NCBI GenBank assembly: GCA_963728655.1
Contig: CAVSLD010000002.1
Coordinates: 62,001 to 126,000 of the forward strand
Direction: 5' to 3'
From: Iamia sp963728655
GTDB taxonomy: Bacteria > Actinomycetota > Acidimicrobiia > Acidimicrobiales > Iamiaceae
DNA length: 64,000 nt
Under the pieces are notes generated by a model. It saw only the letters and a program-made list of their open reading frames with translations. It did not search any database and had not been told where the DNA came from. The translations under genes were made by a program, and so were the position numbers. Shown in pieces: positions 33,528 to 41,093 of this stretch. Within the stretch, counting starts at the first letter, position 1. Every line of letters begins with the position of its first letter.

Positions 33528-34960
33528 CAGCGTGCGCCCCGGACCCGGCGACGGGGGCCGGCTCCGACCGACCGGACCTCCTCGATGCCGTCCCGTAGGT
33601 GCCGGCCGAGGACGTCGGGGTCGGGGACGGCGCGCCGGTCGGTCTGCACCCCGATGGTCGCCTGGTCTCCGTGGGACAGGAGGGTCGCGCTCAGCGCCGC
33701 CCCCGTGGGCGGGGCGAAGGCGAACATCCTCTCGACCGGCACGCCCGCCAGCCAGACCGGGCCGGGCACGCCGGGCACGTCCACGGCGTCGAGGTCGACC
33801 GCCTTGAACATGCCGCCCAGGGCGACCGTCGCGAACGGCGGGGGCAGGGCCAGCAGGCCCCGGGCCATCGTGGCCGTCCACCGCAGCGACGGGTCGTCCC
33901 GTCCCTCGTGGGCGAGCGCACCGATGGCGCGGATCCGCTCGAGGGGGTCGGCGACGTCGGTCGGGAGGGTGAGGCGCAGGGGCGCGAAGTGGTTCCCCCC
34001 GAGCGGGTCGTCCTCACGGCGCAGGTCGACCGGCATGGTCACGCGCAGAGCGCGGACCGGGGCGCCGTGGGCCTCGTGGTACCGCTGCAGGCCGCCGACG
34101 AGGCCGGCGAGGAACGCATCGTTGATCGTGCCGTCGACGAGGTGGGCGGCGGCGGCCAGCTCGGCGAGCGGGACCTCGAGCGCGTCCAGGCGGTGGACGA
34201 GCCCCCGGCCCCGCAGCAGCGGTGAGAGCGGGGTGCGGGCGGGGGCCAGCAGCCGACCCAGGGAGGCCGCCGTCCGGGCTGCGTCGCGGGTCGCGCCGAG
34301 CGGGTCGGTGACGCTCCGCACCACGCCGGGCAGGGCGCGCCACGGGAGGGTGGCCGCGTCGATGAGGGCCCGACCCCGGCGCGCCCACGTGTCGTCGCCC
34401 GTCCGCGCGGGGCGCGTCTCCGCTCGGGGCGGGTCGGCCGAGGGGTCGAAGAGCGCGCCGGCCAGGGCCACGCCCCCGACCCCGTCGGTGATGCTGTGGT
34501 GGACCTTGAGCAGCAGCGCGGCCCGATCGTCATCGAGGCCCTCGACCAGGTGGGCCTCCCACAGCGGTCGCTGCCGGTCGAAGCCGTCGGAGAGCACCGA
34601 CTGGGCCAGGTCGAGCACGGTGCGCAGCGTGGCCGGGTCGGGGGCGCGCACGCGCCTGAGGTGAGAGGAGAGGTCGACGTCGGGCGCGTCGACCCAGCGG
34701 TGGCCGCCGAGGGGGGCGCGGTCGACGGTCTGGTGCAGCCGGGGCACCAGGGCGGTGGCGCGGGCGAACGCGGCGTGCAGGCGGGCCGGGTCCGGCTGCC
34801 CGTCGAGCAGGGCGAGGACGAGGATCGGGGAGCGGAGCACGGGGTCGCGCTCCATCTCCCACATCAGGCTGTCGGCCGGCGCCAGGCGGGACGGGAAGCG
34901 CGGCCCGTCCGGCCCCCCGAGGGCGGCGAGGTCGTGGGGTGAGCCTGGATCTGCGCGCAC
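33527..34960 (-). CDS. Wax ester synthase/diacylglycerol O-acyltransferase (WS/DGAT), first gene
   Basis: A 477-aa WS/DGAT with catalytic HHSITDG at about residue 152 and DGTINDAFLAGLVGGLQRY in the second half; the late VDVPGVPGPVWLAG corresponds to the NVPGP motif. I chose the GTG at MRADPGSPHDLAAL because AGGAGG lies 6 nt before it; a GTG at 34981 would add seven residues. A perfect GGGCCGAAGGTCCC palindrome lies about 50 bp upstream. It overlaps the next WS/DGAT by one base. The two differ in sequence, so substrate preferences may differ. Confidence 0.92.
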   Translation of the reverse strand: MRADPGSPHDLAALGGPDGPRFPSRLAPADSLMWEMERDPVLRSPILVLALLDGQPDPARLHAAFARATALVPRLHQTVDRAPLGGHRWVDAPDVDLSSHLRRVRAPDPATLRTVLDLAQSVLSDGFDRQRPLWEAHLVEGLDDDRAALLLKVHHSITDGVGGVALAGALFDPSADPPRAETRPARTGDDTWARRGRALIDAATLPWRALPGVVRSVTDPLGATRDAARTAASLGRLLAPARTPLSPLLRGRGLVHRLDALEVPLAELAAAAHLVDGTINDAFLAGLVGGLQRYHEAHGAPVRALRVTMPVDLRREDDPLGGNHFAPLRLTLPTDVADPLERIRAIGALAHEGRDDPSLRWTATMARGLLALPPPFATVALGGMFKAVDLDAVDVPGVPGPVWLAGVPVERMFAFAPPTGAALSATLLSHGDQATIGVQTDRRAVPDPDVLGRHLRDGIEEVRSVGAGPRRRVRGAR

Positions 34961-35283
34961 CTCACACCTCCTCGTCGACACCGTCGCGCCGATCCCGCCC
35001 TGGTGGGCAGGGCCGAAGGTCCCCGGTCCGGGCCGGGGGCGAGGGCGGGCTCGGCCGCCTCGCCGCGCCCTGCGCCGCGGTCGGATGCAACGAGGCGCAG
35101 GACGAAGGCCGGCAGGCCGGCGGGGTGGCCTGGGCGCTCATGTGGTGTCGCCGGAGTGCCGGCGGACGGCCTCGTGCTCGTCGGCCCGTCCCACCGGCGG
35201 TACCGTGCGACGATGCCGAGGGGACAGGGGCGAGACGAGGTCGGGAGGGCCGGTTCACCCGACCGCCCACGGGGTGGTGCGCC
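34961..35283. other. Divergent intergenic region, WS/DGAT operon and epimerase
   Basis: About 320 bp without a full-size gene. It holds the DevR-like palindrome at 35010-35023 for the leftward operon and, for the rightward gene, a TACCGT promoter at 35201-35206 leading a possible 26-codon leaderless frame. I see nothing else recognisable between 35030 and 35200. Confidence 0.5.
35010..35023. promoter_or_regulatory. DevR/DosR-like palindrome upstream of the WS/DGAT operon
   Basis: GGGCCGAAGGTCCC is the cleanest copy of the motif in the window, about 50 bp before the GTG of the first WS/DGAT gene. Spacing matches the copies before the hydrolase and CBS genes. Confidence 0.55.
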
Positions 35284-35293
35284 GTGCGGGTGA
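35213..35293 (+). CDS. Possible 26-residue leaderless upstream frame coupled to the epimerase gene
   Basis: TACCGT (35201-35206) with a 6-nt spacer precedes an ATG, the arrangement of a leaderless mRNA. The frame ends in TGA at 35291-35293, overlapping the epimerase start region (GTG 35284, or TGATG with ATG 35293). It may simply deliver ribosomes to the epimerase. No protein function is implied. Confidence 0.35.
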   Translation: MPRGQGRDEVGRAGSPDRPRGGAPCG

Positions 35294-36288
35294 TGGTCAC
35301 CGGCGCCACCGGCTTCGTCGGGTCCCACGCGGTGCGGGCGCTGCGGGCCGCGGGTCACGACGTGCGCCTCCTGGTCCGGACGCCGGCCAAGGTCGACCGG
35401 GTCCTCGGAGAGGGGTTCGTCGCCCCCGACGACGTCGTCGCCGGTGACATGACCGACGGCGCGGCCGTCGACCGGGCCCTGGAGGGCTGCGACGCGTGCA
35501 TCCACGCCGCCGCGGTGGTGAGCGTGAGCAGCGCCGGCGGCGACCAGTCCAAGAACACCGACGGCGCCCGCACGGTGCTGGGCCGGGCCGTGGCCGCCGG
35601 GTGCGACCCCGTCGTCCACACGTCCACGGTCGGCATCTTCATCCCGCCCCACGGCCCGGTGATCACGCCCGACTCGCCCCTGGCCCAGCCGCGGTCGAGC
35701 TACGGGCGGTCCAAGGTCGGCGCCGAGCACTACACCCGCGGCCTGGCCGACGCCGGCGCCCCGATCGTGGTCGTCTACCCGGGCGGGGTGACCGGCCCGG
35801 ACCAGCCCGTGCTCGACTCCAACATGGAGGGTCTGGCCGAGTCGCTGAAGGTCGGCCTGCCCGTGTGCCGGTCCGGGGGACTCACGGTCATCGACGTGCG
35901 CGACCTGGCCCAGGTCCTCGTCGCCGTGCTGGAGCCCGGCCGGGGGCCGCGTCGCTACATGGCCGGCGGGCGCTTCTTCGACTGGGACGCCTACGCCGGG
36001 CTGCTGTCCTCGGTGTCGGGCCACACCCTGCGCCGGTTCCCCGTGTCGGGGCGGGCCCTGCGGGGGATGGGCGCCGGGCTCGACCTGGTGCGGCGCATCC
36101 GGCCCGTCGACTGGCCCGTGAACCGCGACTCCACCGAGTTCATGACCACGATGGTGCCCACCGACGACTCCGGTCTCCACGAGGACCTGGGGGTGGCGTA
36201 CCGGCCCACGGAGGAGACCATCGCCGACGCCCTGCGCTGGCTCGTCGCCGCCGACCACCTCGACGCCGGCCTCGTCCCCTCGCTCTGA
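35284..36288 (+). CDS. NAD(P)-dependent epimerase/dehydratase (extended SDR)
   Basis: A 334-aa extended SDR. VMVTGATGFVGSHAVRAL is the nucleotide-binding motif; HTSTVGIFIPP contributes the catalytic Ser/Thr region and SSYGRSKVGAEHY the YxxxK. The pattern is nearest to dihydroflavonol-4-reductase/3-beta-hydroxysteroid dehydrogenase-like proteins, common in actinobacteria with unknown substrates. GTG 35284 gives the usual two residues before the first strand; ATG 35293 is an alternative that overlaps the stop of a possible upstream frame. It is divergent from the WS/DGAT operon. Confidence 0.88.
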   Translation: MRVMVTGATGFVGSHAVRALRAAGHDVRLLVRTPAKVDRVLGEGFVAPDDVVAGDMTDGAAVDRALEGCDACIHAAAVVSVSSAGGDQSKNTDGARTVLGRAVAAGCDPVVHTSTVGIFIPPHGPVITPDSPLAQPRSSYGRSKVGAEHYTRGLADAGAPIVVVYPGGVTGPDQPVLDSNMEGLAESLKVGLPVCRSGGLTVIDVRDLAQVLVAVLEPGRGPRRYMAGGRFFDWDAYAGLLSSVSGHTLRRFPVSGRALRGMGAGLDLVRRIRPVDWPVNRDSTEFMTTMVPTDDSGLHEDLGVAYRPTEETIADALRWLVAADHLDAGLVPSL

Positions 36289-36335
36289 CCCACCCGCTAC
36301 CTTCGGGCCCGACGCGCACCGGGGGGACGACGAAC

Positions 36336-37478
36336 GTGGATCGCAGGCACTTCCTCAAGGCCATGGCCGCGAGCGGCATCGCCGTCGTGGGCGGCAGCGC
36401 CCTGGCGGCCTGCAACCCGGCCGTGCCCGACGACTTCCGGCTGTCGACGACCCGGACCTACGGCCCGCTCCGGGACCCCGACGCCAACGGCCTTCGCCTG
36501 CCCGCCGGGTTCACCTCGCGGGTGGTGGCCACCTCCGGCGAGGTCGTCGCCGGCACGGCGCTGACCTGGCACCCGAACCCGGACGGTGGCGCCTGCTTCG
36601 CCACGTCCGACGGCGGCTGGATCTACGCCTCCAACTCGGAGACGCCCCTGGTCGGTGGCGTGTCCACCCTCCGGTTCTCGGCCACCGGCCAGCTGGTCGA
36701 CGCCCGCCAGGTGCTCACCGGCACCACCGGCAACTGCGCCGGCGGGGCCATGCCCTGGGGCACCTGGCTGTCGTGCGAGGAGTTCGACCTGGGCCGGGTC
36801 TGGGAGTGCGACCCCACCGGCGCCCGCCCCGCCGTCGCCCGCCCGCAGATGGGTGTGTTCACCCACGAGGCGGCGGCGGCCGACCCCTTCGGCAAGGTCG
36901 TCTACCTCACCGAGGACAAGCCCGACGGCTGCCTCTACCGGTTCCGGCCCACCACCTGGGGCGACCTGTCCTCCGGGCGGCTCGAGGTGATGACCGAGGC
37001 GGGCGGGAAGGTGGGGTGGGCCCCCGTGCCGGACCCGACGCCATCGCTGTTCGCCACGCCGACCCGCCGGCAGGTGGCCACGGCCAAGCACTTCGCCGGG
37101 GGCGAGGGGGCGGTGGTCGACGACCTGGGCGCGCTGTACTTCACGACCAAGGGCGACGACCGGGTGTGGGCCTACGACGCCAACCGCAACCGGCTGGTCG
37201 TCCTCTACGACGACGACACCTCGAGCACCCCCGTGCTCACCGGCGTCGACAACATCACCCTGGACCGCGCCGGGGTGCTGTTCGTGGCCGAGGACGGCGG
37301 TGACATGCAGATCGTGGCCGTCACCGGCGGCCAGAGGGCCGAGCCGGTCGTGCAGGTGACCGGGGTGGACGGGAGCGAGATCACCGGGCCCGCCTTCTCC
37401 CCCGACGGCGGCCGCCTCTACTTCTCCTCCCAGCGCAACCCCGGGCGGACCTACGAGGTGCGCGGCCCCTGGCGCTGA
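36336..37478 (+). CDS. PhoX/DUF839-family protein with Tat signal and lipobox
   Basis: A 380-aa secreted beta-propeller protein of the PhoX (DUF839) family, whose founding members are calcium/iron alkaline phosphatases. The N-terminus carries a twin-arginine motif RRHFLKAMAAS, a hydrophobic stretch and lipobox LAAC, so it is exported folded and probably lipid-anchored. GNCAGGAMPWGTWLSCEE and HEAAAADPFG are family motifs. It is shorter than well-studied PhoX enzymes, so phosphatase activity is uncertain. The start GTG directly precedes the Tat motif; TACCTT at 36298-36303 is a plausible -10. Confidence 0.85.
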   Translation: MDRRHFLKAMAASGIAVVGGSALAACNPAVPDDFRLSTTRTYGPLRDPDANGLRLPAGFTSRVVATSGEVVAGTALTWHPNPDGGACFATSDGGWIYASNSETPLVGGVSTLRFSATGQLVDARQVLTGTTGNCAGGAMPWGTWLSCEEFDLGRVWECDPTGARPAVARPQMGVFTHEAAAADPFGKVVYLTEDKPDGCLYRFRPTTWGDLSSGRLEVMTEAGGKVGWAPVPDPTPSLFATPTRRQVATAKHFAGGEGAVVDDLGALYFTTKGDDRVWAYDANRNRLVVLYDDDTSSTPVLTGVDNITLDRAGVLFVAEDGGDMQIVAVTGGQRAEPVVQVTGVDGSEITGPAFSPDGGRLYFSSQRNPGRTYEVRGPWR

Positions 37479-37529
37479 GCGCAGCGGGTTCCACGCCGGG
37501 TCCAAGGCGCCTCCACGGGCGCAGGCGGA

Positions 37530-37547
37530 CGCTGTGGCCACACAGCG
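37530..37547. promoter_or_regulatory. 18-bp inverted repeat between PhoX-like and lipoprotein genes
   Basis: CGCTGTG, four bases, CACAGCG: perfect 7-bp arms located 38 bp before the lipoprotein ATG and 52 bp after the PhoX-like stop. No T-run follows, so an operator is more likely than a terminator. Confidence 0.35.
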
Positions 37548-37584
37548 ACGCCCTCCCCGAGGGCCCGACCCACGGAGAGATCCC

Positions 37585-38472
37585 ATGCGCACCACCCCCG
37601 CCCCCCGGACCACCACGACCACCGCCGCCCGCCGCCCCCGTCGGGCCCGCCGGGCGGTCACCGTCGCCGCCTCGGCCACCGCCCTGGTGCTGGCCTTCAC
37701 CGCCTGCGGCAGCTCCGACGAGTCGGCTGCCGTCGTCGACCCCGCCCAGACGACGGTCGCCCCGGCCGACGCCCCGCCGACCACCGTCGACGAGCCCACC
37801 GAGACCAGCACCCCCGTCGTCGACCAGGGCGACGACCCCGACTCGGTCGACCCCGACGGCTCCGGCTCGGTCACCCCCGACGGCCCCGGCGACATCGACC
37901 CCGCCGAGGTGGACGATGCCCAGGACCGCGTGGAGCGCATCAACCTCACCCTCGAGGACCTGCCCGCGGGCTGGACCTCGGAGCCGCCCGACGAGGAGGT
38001 GGGCTCGGTGGTCGAGACCTGCACCGCCTACGACCCCGCCACCGACTCGGTGGCCAAGCAGCCCTCCGACCGCTTCTCCCTGGTCGTCGGCGACGGGGGC
38101 CTGACCCTCGACACCTCGACCGGCTACCTGGTCGACGAGGCCACCGCCGAGGACCTGCTGGCCGAGATCGGTTCCGAGGAGTTCGCGGCCTGCGCCACCG
38201 AGCAGCTCGTCTCGGCCGACGGCGTCACCGTGGAGGGCTCCCTCAGCCCCGTGGGCGACGTGCCCCTCTACGGCGACGACGCGGTGGCCCTGCAGGGCGA
38301 GTTCGACCTGAGCGACACCAGCGGCGCCTCGGTCCACCTCTCGGCCACGATCATCGCCGTCCGCACCGACCAGGTGATCACCACCGTCGCCGCCACCGCC
38401 GTCGACACCGAGGGCGACGCCGCCCTGCTCTCCGACGTGCTCGACCTGGTCGAGCAGCGCCAGGAGCTCTGA
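37585..38472 (+). CDS. Secreted lipoprotein, paralogous to the one at 62.5 kb
   Basis: A 295-aa lipoprotein of unknown function. An Arg-rich N-terminus and ATALVLAFTAC give a lipobox Cys at about residue 43, followed by a Pro/Asp/Thr-rich acidic linker of about 70 residues. The globular part begins INLTLEDLPAGW, as in actinobacterial sensor-like lipoproteins, and contains two Cys (VVETCTAYDP, FAACATEQL) that could pair. The same order of motifs appears in the product at 62544-63257. The ATG has GGAGAG upstream. Confidence 0.75.
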   Translation: MRTTPAPRTTTTTAARRPRRARRAVTVAASATALVLAFTACGSSDESAAVVDPAQTTVAPADAPPTTVDEPTETSTPVVDQGDDPDSVDPDGSGSVTPDGPGDIDPAEVDDAQDRVERINLTLEDLPAGWTSEPPDEEVGSVVETCTAYDPATDSVAKQPSDRFSLVVGDGGLTLDTSTGYLVDEATAEDLLAEIGSEEFAACATEQLVSADGVTVEGSLSPVGDVPLYGDDAVALQGEFDLSDTSGASVHLSATIIAVRTDQVITTVAATAVDTEGDAALLSDVLDLVEQRQEL

Positions 38473-38475
38473 CCG

Positions 38476-38502
38476 CCCGGGGCCACTCCCCCCGGCCCCG
38501 GG
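38476..38502 (+). terminator. First of two hairpins after the lipoprotein gene
   Basis: CCCGGGGCC and GGCCCCGGG are perfect 9-bp arms around a 9-nt loop, starting 4 nt after the stop codon. No T-run follows. Probable transcription end signal of the GC-rich actinobacterial kind. Confidence 0.5.
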
Positions 38503-38505
38503 TCC

Positions 38506-38538
38506 GAGGCCCTCCCCGCCCGCCGCGGGGAGGGCCTC
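38506..38538 (+). terminator. Second hairpin, before the DMFase-like gene
   Basis: A perfect 13-bp stem (GAGGCCCTCCCCG with its complement) and a 7-nt loop, directly after the first hairpin and 12 nt before the next gene's -10. The pair should insulate the lipoprotein gene from the gene beginning at 38564. Confidence 0.6.
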
Positions 38539-38550
38539 GTCGCGCCCGGG

Positions 38551-38556
38551 TAGGTT
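38551..38556 (+). promoter_or_regulatory. -10 element, leaderless promoter of the DMFase-like gene
   Basis: TAGGTT, 7-nt spacer, then ATG at 38564. No Shine-Dalgarno. Confidence 0.5.
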
Positions 38557-38563
38557 CCGGCCC

Positions 38564-40129
38564 ATGGCGTTCGCGACGGTGACGGGGTACTGCTGGCCGC
38601 AATCGGTGGTGGGTGGGGGGACGGTCGCCCTCCACCTCTCGTCGGCCGGAGGACGGGAGGTGGCCGTCGAGGTGGCTCGTGTGGGGCTCCGCCGCGAGGT
38701 GGTGGCCTCCGAGCCCGCCGTCCCCGCCGGTGACCACCCCACGCCCCAGGGCGCCGACCGCGAGGGCTGCGACTGGCCGGTCGCCATGGCCCTCGACGTC
38801 GACCCCTCGTGGCGCAGCGGGTACTACGAGGTCGTCCTGGAGATCGACGTCGACGGCAAGCGCCGTCGGAGCCACGCCTTCTTCGTCGTCCGGCCCCGGG
38901 TCGGGGAGCCGACGGCGCCGATGCTGATGGCGCTCACCACCAACACGTGGCACGCCTACAACGACTTCGGCGGCCGCAACCTCTACACCGGTGGCACCTC
39001 GGTGTCGCTCCAGCGCCCGATGTCGCCCGGCTACCTGCACAAGCCCGACGGCGCCGGTCGGCGGGTGACCACCCTCCAGGTCCCGGACCCGGAGATGGCG
39101 GCCCACCGCGGCTACCTCCAGCTCAACCACCTCTCGCCCTACGCCGGCTCCGCGGGCTGGCCCGACTGGGAGCTGCCCTTCCTGCGGTGGGCCGAGCGGG
39201 AGGGCTTCGCCGTCGACGTCGTCACCAACGCCGACCTGGAGGACCACCCCCGGCTCCTGGCCGGCCCCAGCGAGGGTGGGTACTCGCTCTACCTGTCGAT
39301 CGGCCACGACGAGTACTGGTCCGGTCCCATGCGCGACACGGTCGAGGGCTTCATCGCCGAGGGCGGCCACGCCGCGTTCCTCTCGGGCAACACCTCCTTC
39401 TGGCAGGTCCGCCTGGAGGACCCGACGCCGGAGGGCCCGGCCGCGACCATGGTCGGCTACAAGGGCCAGCTCAAGGACGACCCGGTCTACGGCACCGACC
39501 GCATCGGCGAGCTCAGCGCCATGTGGTCCGACCGCGAGGTGGGCCGACCCGAGAACCAGATGACCGGTGTCAGCTTCGTCCGGGGCGGCTACCACCGCAT
39601 CGGCAAGCGGGCCACCCGCGGCGCCGGCGGCTACACCGTCCACCGTCCCGACCACTGGCTCTTCGAGGGCACCGGCATCGGCTACGGCGACCTCCTCGGC
39701 GCGTCCGGCACCACCGTCGGCTACGAGTGCGACGGCTGCGAGCTCACCTACGTCGACGGCCTGCCCGTGCCCACCGGCGCCGACGGCACGCCGGAGGACT
39801 TCACCATCCTGGGCACCGTGCCGGCGTGCCACTTCACCCGCGACACCGCGACCCGGCCCCCGCCCCCCGACCAGCCGTCCGAGGTCGAGTTCATCGCGGC
39901 GCGCATCCCCGGCGGCGGGCGCACCCCCGAGGACGTGGAGCGCATCGCCCACGGCCACGCCGTGCTCGGCACCTACACCTCGCCCGCCGGCGGGGTGGTG
40001 GTCACCTCCGGCAGCACCGACTGGGCCCACGGCCTGTCGGGCCGCGACCCCGAGGTCGAGCAGATCACCCGCAACCTCCTCACCCGCCTGGCCGGCCCGC
40101 CCGCCCCGTCCGCCCCGCCCGGCGGCTGA
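38564..40129 (+). CDS. N,N-dimethylformamidase large-subunit-like protein
   Basis: A 521-aa protein similar to the C-terminal part of the N,N-dimethylformamidase beta (large) subunit, an iron enzyme cleaving an amide. Recognisable segments are ALTTNTWHAYNDFGGRNLY, FLRWAEREGFAVDVVTNADL and LYLSIGHDEYWSGPMRDTVE, then AAFLSGNTSFWQVR. No small-subunit gene is adjacent and the length is below that of the characterised large subunit, so it may be a different hydrolase of the same fold. The promoter sits at the start codon (TAGGTT, 7 nt), and two hairpins separate it from the preceding gene. Confidence 0.75.
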   Translation: MAFATVTGYCWPQSVVGGGTVALHLSSAGGREVAVEVARVGLRREVVASEPAVPAGDHPTPQGADREGCDWPVAMALDVDPSWRSGYYEVVLEIDVDGKRRRSHAFFVVRPRVGEPTAPMLMALTTNTWHAYNDFGGRNLYTGGTSVSLQRPMSPGYLHKPDGAGRRVTTLQVPDPEMAAHRGYLQLNHLSPYAGSAGWPDWELPFLRWAEREGFAVDVVTNADLEDHPRLLAGPSEGGYSLYLSIGHDEYWSGPMRDTVEGFIAEGGHAAFLSGNTSFWQVRLEDPTPEGPAATMVGYKGQLKDDPVYGTDRIGELSAMWSDREVGRPENQMTGVSFVRGGYHRIGKRATRGAGGYTVHRPDHWLFEGTGIGYGDLLGASGTTVGYECDGCELTYVDGLPVPTGADGTPEDFTILGTVPACHFTRDTATRPPPPDQPSEVEFIAARIPGGGRTPEDVERIAHGHAVLGTYTSPAGGVVVTSGSTDWAHGLSGRDPEVEQITRNLLTRLAGPPAPSAPPGG

Positions 40130-40224
40130 CCGCCCCGGGCGAGCAGCACGCGCAGGCGACGGGAGCCCGTCGCCCGGACGACGGGATCCCGTCCCACGTC
40201 GGGAGGGGTCGGGGTGAGGGGTGG

Positions 40225-40968
40225 TCAGACGGCGGTCCCGTCGCGGAGCAGGGTGCGGCCGACCCCGGCGAACCAGGCGATGAACCCGAGGCCGAACACT
40301 GCCGCCCCCACCGGCTCGAGGGCGGGCACCACGGTCAGCAGGCCGCCGACGCCGACGACCAGGCCCAGACGGCCCAGACCTCGTCCCACCACGCCCGTGC
40401 GCCGCCCGGCCCCGCTGACGAGCAGGATCCAGACGGCGCCGAGGAGCTCGATGCCGCCCCCCAGGCCGTCCTGCACGGCTCGGACCGCGACCCACGTGGA
40501 CTCGGCCTGGGCCGGGTCGGTCGCATGGAGGTCGACCACCACCTGCTGGCCCACCAGGGCGACCATCCCGGCGGCCAGGACGAGCCCGGACCAGAGGAGC
40601 CCGAAGGCGGTGGCGACCGGGGCGAGGACGGACCCGGCCCGGCGCAGGCGGTCCCCCAGGGCGACGGCCAGGCCCACCAGCGCAACCCCTGCGACCAGGT
40701 AGATGACGACGTGCCAGGCGTAGAGCGCGGCCTGGTGCTCGAGCAGGAAGGACAGGGCGGCGCCGGGGTCGTCGGCGCCGTCGAGGTAGCCGGCCGGCGC
40801 CAGGTACGCGGCCAGCACGACGAAGCCGACCACGTAGGTGGCGGCCTCGACGAGGGCGGCGAGGCCGCCGAGCCGGCCGAGGGACGGTGTGGCCCGGCGG
40901 GTGCGGGAGGCGACCGCGCCGGTGGTGGGGAGCTGCAGGGTGGGCTGTGTCGTCGTCATGGCCGCCAT
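40225..40968 (-). CDS. DUF4386-like multi-pass membrane protein
   Basis: A 247-aa integral membrane protein with about six hydrophobic segments: ALVEAATYVVGFVVLAAYLA, HVVIYLVAGVALVGLAVALG, AFGLLWSGLVLAAGMVALVG, GIELLGAVWILLVSG, LGLVVGVGGLLTVVPAL, FGLGFIAWFAGVG. The layout resembles DUF4386 proteins, which have no defined function. Start at the first ATG; a second ATG nine bases later is equally possible. It is divergent from a two-component system and could be a target of it. Confidence 0.65.
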   Translation of the reverse strand: MAAMTTTQPTLQLPTTGAVASRTRRATPSLGRLGGLAALVEAATYVVGFVVLAAYLAPAGYLDGADDPGAALSFLLEHQAALYAWHVVIYLVAGVALVGLAVALGDRLRRAGSVLAPVATAFGLLWSGLVLAAGMVALVGQQVVVDLHATDPAQAESTWVAVRAVQDGLGGGIELLGAVWILLVSGAGRRTGVVGRGLGRLGLVVGVGGLLTVVPALEPVGAAVFGLGFIAWFAGVGRTLLRDGTAV

Positions 40969-41080
40969 GGTGCGGGTCGACCGGGGCCCGCCACATCGGG
41001 CGGACGGCCCGACCGCACCCGGCCGATCGGACGAGGGCGGTCCGGCCCTTCGGCCGATGCCCGACCCTGCCCGGCTTCCC

Positions 41081-41086
41081 TACGCT
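41081..41086 (+). promoter_or_regulatory. -10 element, leaderless promoter of the histidine kinase gene
   Basis: TACGCT followed by 7 nt and the GTG at 41094. This selects 41094 as the start over frames extending further upstream. Confidence 0.5.
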
Positions 41087-41093
41087 GAGCCCC

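Noticed and set aside
30648..34664. A plus-strand open frame of about 1340 codons across the hydrolase/WS-DGAT region
   Set aside because: Arg/Pro/Ser-rich shadow frame; the real genes show catalytic motifs (GTSLGAN, HHAIADG, HHSITDG) in other frames.
41047..41060. Possible DevR-like site (CGGCCCTTCGGCCG region) before the NarL-type kinase gene
   Set aside because: It shares the CCTTCGGCC core but the outer bases do not match; too weak to claim autoregulation by this two-component system.
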